Under the pieces are notes generated by a model. It saw only the letters and a program-made list of their open reading frames with translations, was not told where the DNA came from and did no database searches. Below, one piece after another: positions 14,846-25,869 of a stretch of 64,000 nt of DNA. The DNA is taken from positions 36,432,106-36,496,105 of the forward strand of contig CP136063.1 of the NCBI GenBank assembly GCA_032622095.1, written 5' to 3'. The DNA comes from Siphonodentalium dalli. Taxonomy: Eukaryota > Mollusca > Scaphopoda > Gadilida > Siphonodentaliidae. The position numbers and the translations under genes are program-made. The first letter of the stretch is position 1. Each line of letters opens with the position of its first letter.

Positions 14846-16190
14846 AAATCACACGCATGGCAAGTTAGACACAAGAGTTCTAATTTGCTCCAATTTTGAC
14901 AAGTTGCTTGCGAAAATTGTCAACAAAACTACCTTTCTGATCCTCCATTATGTAATTAAGTTTTTAGTGCGGGAATTGTTCTCAAAGCACATTGGAAACT
15001 GGACTTTGCGGCGATCGGTTTTCTCCATTTTGTTCGGAAAACCCCGCGCTATATATAGAAACGGAAACTAGAATACTCAGAACAAACACCGGACAATGCC
15101 GAAGTTCTTCGGAACCTGACTTCGGCTTTCAGTAATGTAAACAAAATATAAAAAACAGCGATGTTGGTGACAATCAACCGGAATATTCTATGCGTAATTT
15201 AACATGAAAGTTAGATTATTATACACCATTATGACCATAAGATATCTCTCTTTCCGATGTATATAGCATCATGTATTGATTCATTAGGTAAATCGAGTAA
15301 AATACACCACAGAATCCCGCCACAGATCGTGGGCGTAAGTCGTGTCAAAGGATTGGTATAGCAGCGGGCTTGGACTAAAGACCGGCACCTCCATCCCAAT
15401 ATCTTAGCCGGCTTTAGTACGAGAAGACTTGGACTAGACGCCAACATGCTTGTTCTTATGATCATGTTCAAGGAGTTTGGGTATATTATGCATTATGGTC
15501 TTCTACGCCTTAGCAGAAATGCATCCGTCAAATGTCGGGCTTTCAACATTCGAAGCCATATACAGAAGTTGTCCGGGTACGTCAGTGCATTAGATGAGTA
15601 TGTGAATTGATGAACCATATATTGAGAAGTGGCTCTTTGGGAAGATCACCAGGTGTACACGTTGTTAACCCCATTAGGTCACCAAAGCTGACAATACGCA
15701 GATAGATAGGTCCTTCTGAAAGCTAGTATACGCATCGACCGAATACCTGTATAGTGTATCGCAAAAGATGACGCATATACCCCATATGTAGCAACTGAAT
15801 TATACCATAAGCTATACCACGAATGAAGCTCGCTAAGAATTCCAAGCTTTCAAACCAACACGTGAGCTGGACACCGGCATATGTATTGTTTGAAACATTC
15901 CGATTAGTGGCACACTCCTACAAAGAAGAGTAGTGAACTGTTGTTGTGAGTGAGATAGATTAATCTGACGAAGAGACGGAAACGAGTCTAGATAATGCTG
16001 AATGTGGCAATTCAGAATAAGCTCAGGTACTGTTGTTTTGATTCTTGGAAGTCATAATATGACTATTCGGCGCACCTATATACGGTTACAGCCAGTATGA
16101 GCCCTTAGTGGAGAATGGATTTTGAAATGCCACATTGCGATTGTGGGTTTTCATCCTTCCAAAAGGCTACGACTTACATTGGAACTAATA
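14846..16190. other. Non-coding stretch, unrelated to the satellite
   Basis: No supported gene. A TATA-like CTATATATAG lies near 15048-15057, and a small hairpin (GCCGAAGT / ACTTCGGC) follows near 15098-15126, but no convincing coding exon does. The short open frame on the minus strand at 15229-15471 has no recognisable domain. Confidence 0.6.
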
Positions 16191-17345
16191 TATGGCTTAT
16201 ATTATGTACCGTTTCGTTTATACAAATCAATATTATGACAAAAAGTTGAAATTAGTATGTGATAATATCGGCTTCTTTTCAATTTCTGCCCGCCAGTTGG
16301 CCGCCATATTGACTGTGAGTATCACTTGCCAAACCCTAATGAATAATTCATACATATCAACATGTAATGGTGGGTAGAAATCGCGAAACAATAACGCCCA
16401 TCCTAAGAAAGTAAAGTAATGTAGACTTGTTTTCAAATTTCGGTCGCCATTTTGGCCGCCATCTTCGATTTGGAAAACCATTTCTTGCATGAGATGTAAG
16501 GTAATTACTTCACCTCAGTATTTCCAACTCAACTGTACGCATGGATGGAGTTGTCTCGACAATAATGCCCAATGATGTGAATATGAGGGAATTTCGGTGA
16601 TTTTTTTCAAAATCTGTCCGCCATTGTGGGCGCCATTTTGGATTTGGGGGACTTTTATTTGGATATGGTACAAGGAAAGTTCTTCGCTTAAGTGTTCCCA
16701 ACTTACAATAGTAAGCAGGTGTGGAGTTGTCATGCCAATAATGCTCACTGATGTTAAAATCAGCGATTTTCGGCAATTTTTTATTTCTGGTGGCCATTTT
16801 GGCCGCCATCTTGGATTTGGGTAAATATTCCTCAACTCAGGTATAAGAGGAATCCTAGCTCGAGTATCTCCTGCAAATATATATGCATGGGTGTTGTTAT
16901 AATAGCAATAACATTCATTGATTCGAAACATAACATCGCGTTATTAACGGAGATTCGGCTTTGACCTATGATACCGGCATTTGGGAAAACGTGATATCGG
17001 ACAAATATATCCCGCAATGAATGCATATTGTGGTCCCCATGTATTCGCCAATGACTCCTCTATATGATAAATGTATAATATGACGCAAAAATTCTAACAT
17101 TTTCCCACAGAGACAAACGAAAGGTGGTAACATGTCAGAAAAATAGCATATTTTCACATTTCGGCGGCCATCTTGGATTCTGATGTCGGATTTTTGGCTA
17201 ATTTGTAAGTGTTGTATATTAGCATAACGAATCGAGCGGAAAACAAGACCGCGTGTGCTATCATCTTTACTATAATGGCGATCAAAGAGACCTGGTGCAT
17301 TTAACAAAAATGGCCGCCATGATGGACGCCATCTTGTCTGGAGTC
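16190..17345. repeat. Degenerate tandem repeat with GGCCGCCATCTTGG core
   Basis: At least six diverged copies of a unit of roughly 170 bp share a core like GGCCGCCATNTTGGATTTGG, near 16295, 16450, 16620, 16800, 17165 and 17310. Several are preceded by a conserved piece (GTTGTC..CAATAATGC). The core resembles that of the element at 58.9-60.6 kb and contains the GCCATNTT string typical of YY1 sites. Open frames here on both strands are by-products of the repeat. Confidence 0.75.
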
Positions 17346-18647
17346 TCTGCGGCCACTTTTTTTTCTTGTTAACAAGTGAAAAAAATTAGAGGAGACCTTA
17401 AGGAAGAAAATTAGTGGGGTGAAGTTAAGTCCTGGGGGGGTGCAGAGGTCTACCAATATCTCCTGGACTAAATGTAATATGTATTAATATGTGTGTGGGA
17501 CATACTGTCCATTCAGCCTATTCCTGCCATAGTGTAGGATCACTAGTCTCCCCTAGTGGAACCCCCAAGATGTGTTCCATTCACAGAGCTTGGCTAACAA
17601 ACCATGCGATTCAATGGAAATATCGCACACCATACTGCTATGTTATTAACACCACCAGGCATTGCAGTAGAGGATGTCTAAGGCTTGAAGGGTACATAGA
17701 AGACCTCGAATATTAAGAAACTTGAGTAGCCTAAGGCACTAAAATGAAAATAAATTCTGATTTCGACAAGTTATTATAGTTTAAACATATTTACCATAAA
17801 CGCAGGGGGGGATTTTTTTCCGGCACGTAGGCTGGGGGTGGTGGGTGTCAAAATAAGCCCAAAGCATTTTTTTACGTGACAAAATTATTTTTTTTCCTTC
17901 ACACCTTTAATTGGATTTTTACTAGTATGTAACACTAAGAAATAAACAATAAGGAACTGCAGCAACACTAAACACACTAGGGCCATTGGATGTTGGTTTG
18001 TGCCTCTTTAGGACAAGGGAAAGTATTCTTAATGCAGCTGAATCGCCCATGCAGTATTCTATGTAATTAACATCAAATAAGGATAACATTAAAGAAATAA
18101 ATTTAATGCCAAATCTAGTCAAAGATGGACATTAAACACAGATGTATACACTGATGTATAAAGAAAAAAACATTTAACATACCTAGACTTGAGTGGATAA
18201 CACAATTATCTCATATGTGACAAGAGATAGAAATTGGTAATAATTCACAATCTCATGAATGAGTTAATACAGGTTTCTACTAAAAGTGTAGGTTTGTTTT
18301 TTATTATATGCTTCACTCTCGCATGCTACACTTGAACAGTCCAATAGAAATAATGCCTTTTCTGAACTCATACAAGATTCCTGAATTCATACAAGATAAA
18401 CTGTGAACGTTATAAAATTCCTAACCAATCCTGACCAATCTGAATCAATTGGAATCAATCATAACATTCACTTTCTTTGATTTCCCATTGGTACTCCTGG
18501 GTGCTCTAGTGTATTGCTATATGTGCGATAAACATGTTTTAGTAATGTCTAATGACTCTGGGTGGCACGTAGCATTTAATAATTTAGTCTATCTGATATA
18601 ATACAATCACCTACCTAGACATAATATTTTTTATAAATTTCCATAAC
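17346..18647. other. Non-coding stretch
   Basis: AT-rich with G-runs near 17436 and 17806. Short open frames (17489-17716 on +, 17922-18122 on -) have no domain and no convincing splice sites. I see no gene. Confidence 0.5.
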
Positions 18648-18773
18648 AAAGTAATAAAACACAAAAAAGGTCTCTATTAAAAACGACTACCACACACATT
18701 TTGGCACTAAAACAGTGACTATTAATTATGATTAACTGTGTGCACTAGCTGTGTCAGTGACCGGTTACCCACA
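18648..18773. repeat. 126-bp dispersed repeat, copy 1
   Basis: Identical to 22642-22767 except for one base (C versus G in AAAAACGACT/AAAAAGGACT). I see no terminal inverted repeats, no tail and no clear target duplication. Copy 2 interrupts a LINE reading frame. Confidence 0.9.
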
Positions 18774-19013
18774 CAGGCTTAGCTGCTATTCACAATAGCA
18801 ATAAAGCTGCTTAATAGGTTTTGTGACGAGAAGGAAATTGAATGCAATCTGGACACAATACAATGACTTCAGTTTAGCAATAAAATGTTCGATGGTATAT
18901 AAATATTAGAATGTCAGTTTGTCTATAAATGTTTGATATAATATAATGATTAGAGCATATCTTGTCGTTGACTACGCGAATGTAGTTTTGTTTATATGTA
19001 TTTTATTTTTCAG

Positions 19014-19133
19014 CTTGGAAATATCGGCCATCTACTAGAGAAAACACTGGAGAAACAGGAGACAATAGAGCTCAAGTTGGAGAGCTTTACAGACTTGCTA
19101 AATTGCCGCCAATGTTTGCGCACTAGATATTAG
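19014..19133 (+). CDS. Candidate coiled-coil terminal exon
   Basis: A pyrimidine-rich tract and acceptor (TTTTATTTTTCAG) end at 19013. The frame then reads 39 codons to TAG at 19131-19133. The peptide is rich in E, K and L with heptad-like spacing (LLEKTLEKQETIELKLESF), consistent with a short coiled coil. The other two frames stop early. It lies 1.4 kb upstream of the BEN exon on the same strand, and a coiled coil upstream of BEN would make sense. The phases do not join directly, because this exon stops in phase 0 and the BEN exon needs one carried base. It may instead be the last exon of another transcript, or a pseudoexon. Confidence 0.35.
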   Translation, partial: LGNIGHLLEKTLEKQETIELKLESFTDLLNCRQCLRTRY

Positions 19134-19479
19134 GTATTGTACCCAGCGAACAACAATTTTAATAAAAAGAGTTCGGGATCAATCCACTGTTTTTAGTGTA
19201 AACAAAGAATGCGCATTACAATAATAATACATGAAAATAATCTGAAAAAAAATATTTATGGTTATAGGATTTTTAAGAAGGTTATTTGGGGGATTTGACA
19301 ACAAGCGGAATACTTTTATTAAGTCATCTCCCCTGTGATGAATATCCCGAGTGGTGTGGGAACGCAACATTATAATAATAAGAAATGTGAGTAACATATA
19401 ACCACTCGGTTGTTTGTGTTCCAATTGTTTAGATTCATTTATACAGTTTGTATTTATTATACCCCAACCTCACACGAGA

Positions 19480-20125
19480 GTACACTCCACCATATTAGAT
19501 CTTTTTTTTTTGGATCTAATAACCGAAACTAAAGTTATCATCGGAAACCTCGGACGAACAGACACACAGACGGATGGACGCACGGACACCGGCGAAATTA
19601 TTTTTTCGGGGGACAAAACATTTGGGGCTCCATGCAACAACCGGATTTCAGAATCATGATGCTTATGACCTCTCCAGGGCAGAACCTCATTTGAATCAAG
19701 TATGGCAAATATTTATTGTCCCCCGAAAAAAACTATTAAAATCAGCGGTATCCGTCCGGAAATGGTTTCCGGATGATAACTTTAGTTTCGGTTATCGGAT
19801 CGGAACCAAATTTGGTATGTGAGTTTACCAGCCTAAAATACAAGTCAAGTTTGAATATGGGTTCGGTCCGATGATTTTTACCAGAGTTATGGTTCCTGTT
19901 CAACTTAAAAATTTGGCCGTTTGGAGGTTTCCGGATGATAACTTAAGTTTCGGTTATCTGATCGGAACCAAATTTGGTATGTGAGTTTATCAGCTTAAAA
20001 TACAGGTCAAGTTCGAATATTGGTGCGGTCCGATAATTTTTACCTGAGTTGTGATTCTTGTTCGACTTAGAGGTCAAGTTCAAATATGGGTTTGGTCAGA
20101 TAAATTTTTCCAGAGTGATGTCCTT
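19480..20125 (-). repeat. Reverse-oriented fragments of the AAGGGCCATAACTC core-repeat family
   Basis: Between about 19785 and 20110 the minus strand carries two to three diverged copies of the unit seen at 23.9-24.6 and 27.5-27.9 kb. On the + strand this reads as GGAACCAAATTTGGTATGTGAG followed by a GGTC(C)GAT(G)A block. A CAGACGGATGGACG-type simple repeat sits at 19558-19595. Open frames in this stretch are repeat by-products. Confidence 0.75.
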
Positions 20126-20540
20126 ATTCTGACAAAGCTTTCGTGGAGTTCGCCACCTTTTCGGGAGACACTATGGTCGGCTGCCCTTTTATTCAAATTA
20201 AGTCACTTGAGACCCATATGACATTGTAATGATTGTATCAGAAAATGTGCCCTCTTTTCCTTCGAAAATGCATATATGAAAAGCAGAACTATGATGGGGA
20301 TATTATCAATTACAGGGCAAGTCCATATTTCTCCAACAGGACCTACTTTTAGTATTACACAATATTCTGTTCATAGAAAAAATTAACAATTTAATCTGTA
20401 CAATGTACATACAGCTACATGTGTGCACAACTACACGTACATGTATTCAAAGTTGTAGTATTGTGCTTTTGCTCTATTTGTAAATATGCATTGTCGACCA
20501 TTGAAGTATGAATATTCAAATAGATTTTTCTCCCTTACAG

Positions 20541-20759
20541 ATCTAATTAGCGTTGGAGAAAGCATCCATGGGGTTCGGATGAAGAGGGAAGTTATTGAGC
20601 GTTGTAGCACAGCGAAAACTGCGACAAAATATGGTTTGCATTTACTGGAGAAGTTGGTGACGAAGGAGGAGTGCGGGCACTCGGAGAGGAGGATGACCAT
20701 ATATGGAGATGCCAAGGGAACATACCCTTTGGATCCACATAAAAGAAGAGCTATTAGAA
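20541..20759 (+). CDS. BEN-domain exon
   Basis: An exon with acceptor CTCCCTTACAG ending at 20540 and donor GAA|GTAATT at 20760. It encodes about 72 residues. The reading MKREVIERC...LLEKLVTKEEC followed by YPLDPHKRRAIR resembles the second half of a BEN domain, in which helices with a conserved leucine core lead to an LDP..x.AIR motif. BEN domains bind DNA or mediate protein contacts in chromatin regulators, and they also occur in some transposon and viral proteins. The exon starts and ends in phase 1. I found neither a downstream exon finishing the domain nor a clear upstream partner, so the gene is incomplete or decayed here. The BEN call is from motif memory. Confidence 0.55.
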
Positions 20760-21000
20760 GTAATTAAGTACCGGCATAATTATTTTCACTCCCCTACAAA
20801 CTCCCTTTCATTTAAAGCTAAACGAAAGTTAACACACTATAGTAGTGATAACGTCAACAATTCTAAAAATAAATCCAAAACCACTGGACCGATTTGACTG
20901 AAATTTGATATGAATTTTCCTTGGGTGACCTAAATTCATGCTTGAAAATTAGGGGCTGCTCTGCCAATTAGGGGCCGAATAAAAGTCAGATAACTCTATT
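20760..21000. other. Non-coding flank after the BEN exon
   Basis: If the donor at 20760 is used, this is intron. If it is read through, the frame stops within two codons. No further exon recognised. Confidence 0.4.
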
Positions 21001-21145
21001 TCCGTTCTTCACTGGGGGTTATAGCTGCTCCGTGGGAAGCAGTTCGCTTGTGATAAAAGCTCCAGTGCGCATGCGCGAAGCTCCAATGCACATCCGGTCA
21101 GAAGAAGTTATTTTATTTACAACATTAAAGACACACGGATTGAAG
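21000..21145 (+). promoter_or_regulatory. Possible promoter/first exon with perfect NRF-1 palindrome
   Basis: TGCGCATGCGC at 21066-21076 matches the consensus NRF-1 site, a motif of CpG-type animal promoters, in otherwise CpG-poor DNA. About 68 bp downstream is a donor-like GAAG|GTAAGG (GT at 21145), and another, ACAG|GTAAGC, lies near 21470. I see no clear coding exon attached, so this may be a 5' untranslated exon or chance. Confidence 0.35.
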
Positions 21146-21289
21146 GTAAGGAATAGAAAACAAATTTCCACTGCTGCTCCCTTCTACGATAACATTTATA
21201 ACAAAATCAGGACGTTTTGTCACATCTTTGCTCACAATACCCTCCTTTTCCAGTTTAGTGTGACGGTGTAATTTAGCCCTAGTTTATAT

Positions 21290-22330
21290 ACAACTAATAC
21301 AAGTTAATACTGACAACTAGCAGCTAACATATTCATCCATATCACCGGTATTTACGACATCCCGTTTACCCTCTCTACTTCGCTGTTTCGATCCGTCCCT
21401 GTAACTATTACTCTGTCACTTTAGCCCAATGCTAAACGCTCTAGTACTGCCACTTCAAATAGTACAGGTAAGCTCGCAGCTGATTGGATGACACACATCC
21501 GCGCGTAAATTATCAAAGGTCAAACATTTCGCGGGGTTTCCAGATTGTTTTACCTGTCTATCAGAAAGTAATTGTCTTCAAGTTTGAGTTTATTTTGTCG
21601 TAAAGATGTCGCCAAGTTTTGATTATGGTTGAACGCAGATTATGCTGACATAGTGGCCTATGTCTCATTGAACTGGTATGTTCACAGTTTCTATATTTTA
21701 TCGTTATAATCATGTTTTTATAATAACTTTTGTCTTCAAGTAAATGAGTAGAGTTTGTCCCGTTTTGACATAAAGTATATTTCCTATTTTAATTATATTT
21801 TAATGTGATTACTTTTGTGAGGTTATCTCCCGATAACCTGAGATGCCAGTTTGTAGATATCTCAATTAGATAGATTGGATATCTGGCATCTCTTGTATTT
21901 TCAGGAACTCCTCAAGTTCCTTTAACATATATTTGTGTATGCACATATGCGTGCTTATCATGTATGCAAATGGTAATATATTTGCATTTGGTTGCAGGGC
22001 CAATTCTATGCCTATACTGGTATATGATAACACTCTCTGTGGTGTGTGTGTTAGATGTATTATCAGACTATGCCAGTCTGTGGATGATGTTCGATTGTAT
22101 GTGCTGATGGTGATGATGATAATCAAGATGTGTTATTCTTATAAATGAATGAATAAATGCTATATGAAGACTTCAAAAGGTAATATGAACTTTCCATTGA
22201 CCCTGCCCACCAAGACTGAGATTCATTGACAGCTCGAGCCCATACTGCCAAAGCTAACTTTATAAATTTAATGTCAAAGGCTCGAGGACATTAATACTTA
22301 AATGGACCCATAGTAACCCTCTGACATTAG
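21290..22330. other. Non-coding stretch before the LINE fragment
   Basis: Contains an ATCTCCCGATAACC motif near 21825 and an imperfect inverted pair (GAGATGCCAG at 21840 / CTGGCATCTC at 21882). No gene seen. Part may be LINE 5' UTR. Confidence 0.4.
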
Positions 22331-22362
22331 CATTGCTGAAAATTATTCCCTATGCATTTACT

Positions 22363-23011
22363 ATGGAAAACATGGATAAACTCAAAGAGGAAAACAAAAC
22401 TCTGTCGGAAACAGTCAGTTCACAAACATATAAATTGAACGACTTGGAGCAACAGACACGCAAGGACAGTGTTAGACTTATAGGCTTGCACGAAGAAGAT
22501 GGGGAAACCAACGACCAGTGCATTGAGAAAACCTTGGATTTTTTTTGTGAATAAACTAGGTGCAAAACTAACGATCAAGGATATCTCTATAGCTCATCGA
22601 CTCCCAAAATCTGAAAAAATGACATATAGGCCAGTAATAATAAAGTAATAAAACACAAAAAAGGTCTCTATTAAAAAGGACTACCACACACATTTTGGCA
22701 CTAAAACAGTGACTATTAATTATGATTAACTGTGTGCACTAGCTGTGTCAGTGACCGGTTACCCACATCCGAGAGAAACAAAAGGATAGTACATCAGGAA
22801 GATTTATCCATATCATTGATGACATGACATTCATGAATAAGCGTCTGTTAAGTATAAAGCTCATCACAATAGCGGTGTCGAAAAAAGTTGGATTTCGAAC
22901 GGAAAACTGTTCTTCAAGCCACGAGTTGGAAACAAACAAAGATTCCGTACTGAGGATGAACTTGATGAACTATTGAAGCCAGTGAACAGCCAGACAACAG
23001 CCTCCAACTAG
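22363..23011 (+). pseudogene. LINE ORF1 (L1-like coiled coil + RRM) remnant
   Basis: A LINE ORF1-type protein, the nucleic-acid chaperone of a non-LTR retrotransposon. The start at 22363 opens a coiled coil (MDKLKEENKTLSETVSSQ). A segment with RKDSVRLIGLHEE and AHRLPKSEK follows, which matches the conserved RRM region of such proteins. The frame breaks at an 8-T run (22539-22546) by one base and resumes as LGAKLTIKDISIAHRLP. At 22642-22767 a 126-bp repeat is inserted. After it, C-terminal motifs (DMTFMNKRLL; then WISNGKLFFK) appear in different frames, ending at TAG 23009-23011. So there are at least two frameshifts and one insertion: a dead copy. ORF2 may be the fragment at 25438. Confidence 0.7.
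22642..22767. repeat. 126-bp dispersed repeat, copy 2, inside LINE ORF1
   Basis: 125 of 126 bases match 18648-18773. The insertion falls between the RPVIIK motif of the LINE protein and its C-terminal part. The near identity implies a much younger event than the decay of the surrounding LINE. Confidence 0.9.
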
Positions 23012-23884
23012 ATGTAACAAGGATGACAACATCAACAAAAACGATACAATTAAACCATATGTACATTGTTACAGTGAATGAATTACAATGATTATACCCC
23101 CTCCCCCGTTTTGCTAGCAACGGTGTTATATATATATACATCAATTATATATACAGTCTATTTCTATATACACTACATACATAAATATACTCTCCACTTC
23201 ATTGTGACCCGGATTAATTTAATCCATCAATAAATGAAATAATAATTATTTAATGAAATATTAACGAGAGGCCGATCACGATCGGCAGATGTTTAACCCA
23301 TCCCTTGGCGATAGTAAATTGTTAAGATCAGAATCATAATCTTTTAATGTTGAATTATAGAGTATACTGTTATGATCTAAAGTAGTATATGACAAATGTA
23401 CATAATAACCAGTAATAACACAAATTATTGGAATGTATGAGTCAATATAGAAGGGTTAATATAACATCTAAACTCTAGAGCCTGTCACCACTATCATAGT
23501 GTGAGCAGTTCTATTCATGTTGTTGCAAATTGCCATGTGAGATATCAAAATAATATAATTATTTATTTAATGGAAAAGGTTAAAAGACATGGAATGGGTA
23601 AAAGGGGTTAAATCACCTATCTCTGCCCTGTTTGATCCAATGTAGTCCCATCATCCAAGGACTTAGAGAGCTCCATTGGTCTAGTTAAATAAATTCACCT
23701 GGCTAAGTTGTGGTTAAAAAGATAGCTAAATCAATTTATCCAATAATTCACTGTGTCTCTTATACAGACCTAACATATGAGGGCTATAAATAACTCTCAA
23801 AGCAATAAACTATATTGTCTTTTATCTTGCTCACAGAGAAGCAGGTATTCATTAATTGTAAGTTACTTGGGTTATAATCTGGAT
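23012..23884. other. AT-rich non-coding stretch
   Basis: Includes TATATA simple repeats (23125-23160). No gene found. Confidence 0.5.
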
Positions 23885-24775
23885 AATTCTTAGTTTAAAA
23901 AGGGCCATATCTCTGGTATAACAAATTGGATCTAACCCATATTCAAACTCGTTCTGTATTTTGAGTTGAGAAACTCACATACCAAATTTGGTTCCTATCA
24001 GATGAAAAATGGTTGATTTATCGAAGTACATGTATGTGTGAATCATATGTCAAAGGACCATAACACCATTAAAAAAAATCCGATCAAACCCATATTCGAA
24101 ATCAATCTGTATGTTGGTCTGAGAAACTCATACACCAAATTTGGTTCCAATCAGATAAAAAATGTTTGAGTTATGGCAGAATTCATGAATTCTAAGTCGA
24201 AAAAGGGCCATAACTCTGTAAAAAAACTCCGATCAAACCCATATTCGAACTCGATCTGTATTTTGGGTCGAGAAACTCACATACCAAATTTGGTTCCGAT
24301 CAGATAAAAAATGTTTGAGTTACGGCAGAATTCATTAATTCTAAGTCGAAAAAGGGCCATAACTCCGTAATAAAAAGTCGGATCAAACCCATATTCGAAC
24401 TCGATCTGTATTTTGGGCCGAGAAACTCACATACCAAATTTGGTTCCGATCAGATAAAAAATGTTTGAGTTATGGCAGAATGCGTGAATTCTAAGTCGAA
24501 AAAGGGCCATAACTCTGTAAAAAAAAGTCGGATCAAACCCATATTCGAACTCGATCTGTATTTTGGGCTGAAAACCCCATATACAAAATTTGGTTTTGAT
24601 CAGGTAAAAAATGTTTGAGTTATCGCATTACACGTAAAGTGTCTACGGACGGACAGACAGACGGACGGACAGACAGACAGACGGACAGACGGACGGACGG
24701 ACGGACGCACGACGAGTGGTCAATCCGGACAACGACACTATGTTTACCATACATGGTATGGGTAAACATAAAAAG
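23885..24775 (+). mobile_element. Core-repeat element, about 5 units of 145-155 bp
   Basis: Tandem units begin with AAAGGGCCATAACTCTG near 23898, 24054, 24199, 24346 and 24496. Each contains CCCATATTCGAACTCGATCTG, ACCAAATTTGGTTCC and GAGTTATGGCAGAATTC. The block ends in an A-C-G-G/A-G-A-C simple repeat (24650-24710), then GACGAGTGGTCAATCCGG and an imperfect 3' hairpin at 24741-24769 (TGTTTACCATAC / GTATGGGTAAACA). The same structure and 3' end recur at 27520-28076. A non-autonomous element with a tandem core fits descriptions of bivalve Pearl-like elements. No protein is encoded. Confidence 0.75.
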
Positions 24776-25121
24776 AAAGAATTTATGAAAAGCCCTGAAG
24801 CTATCGACAGGCTTTAGTTGTAGACATTAATTTACAGGACAGGAGAGATAACTCTATCTGTCACTGACACAAATTAGAATCTATTATACAGATGGAGTTA
24901 TTCCTCTTGAATTGTTTCTTTAACGGTTAAGCCTCACATTACCTACATTAATGTTTTGAAACCCCGCAATTAATGTTCGGTTTTTGCTGGATGAACGACA
25001 ACTGTACAATGCATATATATACCCAATTACGATCTGACTTTACACTTAAAAATAATAAATATGATCATTCAATTACACTTAAATGATATACATGCAGCGG
25101 ATTATCACTGCGGCGTGATCG

Positions 25122-25213
25122 GTGCCACCAGTGGCGATGGATACGTAATTTTATCTGCTTCCTGGCAGGATCTGTTCGACCTATTATTTCACATGCATTG
25201 CCACTGGTGGCAC
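25122..25213. repeat. 14-bp inverted repeat around a LINE-proximal stretch
   Basis: GTGCCACCAGTGGC at 25122-25135 is the exact reverse complement of 25200-25213. Each arm is itself a near palindrome (GCCAC..GTGGC). It lies about 220 bp upstream of the LINE ORF2 start and could be structure in its leader. Confidence 0.7.
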
Positions 25214-25437
25214 ACATCATGTCGCGTTGGTGGTCTTTTGTACTAAAACACCCATGAATCCCATGTTAACAATGAGTTATTTTTATTCTATTTTGTTTGT
25301 GATTTTTGTTAATAACTTACTTATCATTTCAGTCAGTATTAGTGTACTTGCCGATAATCATGCTGCTGGTTACTATGATCTAATTAAATCCGATTTGTCT
25401 GTTGGGTGCAACTTAATACAGGTAGTTCACATTCCAA

Positions 25438-25730
25438 ATGGCACTTAACACCACAATACAAGAGATGCAGGACCGCACCGAATGGGATCTTTTAAATGAA
25501 ATTCCTGGTATAAACGACCCTAATGACGAAATAATAGAAACGCCGTTATTCAAAAATTGTAAATACTTCATGCCAGACGAGGTCAGCCAAACATTTAACA
25601 GTGAATATAAAAAACAGTTATCAATGTTTCACTTAAATTGCCAAAGTCTCAATGCACATCGGGACAGCCTAAATACTTTGCTTTGTGACATGCAGGGTGA
25701 GACAGAGAACTTCGATAGCATTGGACAGAT
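25438..25730 (+). pseudogene. LINE ORF2 N-terminus (endonuclease start), truncated
   Basis: An ATG at 25438 opens about 95 residues ending in an endonuclease-like opening: LSMFHLNCQSLNAHRDSLNTLL then ENFDSIG. This matches the first beta strand of the apurinic-type endonuclease of CR1/jockey-like LINEs (family motif xxxHLNxxSLxxxxxxLxxLL...xxFDxI). After FDSIG the similarity stops abruptly and the frame ends at 25743. No reverse transcriptase follows, only degenerate tandem repeats, so the element is cut off. It may belong to the same LINE as the ORF1 remnant 2.4 kb upstream, since the order and strand fit. Confidence 0.65.
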
Positions 25731-25869
25731 GCACCATAGCTGTTAAAGATATAATTGTTACAATATTAACATCATAATAACTCTATTTATTTAATTCTTA
25801 CAATGGAACCTGAGTCATAACAGATTATGTTGTTGTGTTAGCTGCATAGTAAAAGTTATGGGATGATTG

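Noticed and set aside
14559-15071. 170-codon open frame
   Set aside because: It crosses 100 unknown bases and joins satellite to unrelated sequence.
15229-15471. 80-codon minus-strand frame near the gap
   Set aside because: No domain, no splice sites; composition like the surrounding non-coding DNA.
16510-16931. Overlapping minus-strand frames of 99 and 138 codons
   Set aside because: Two frames open at once within a degenerate tandem repeat, with no domain.
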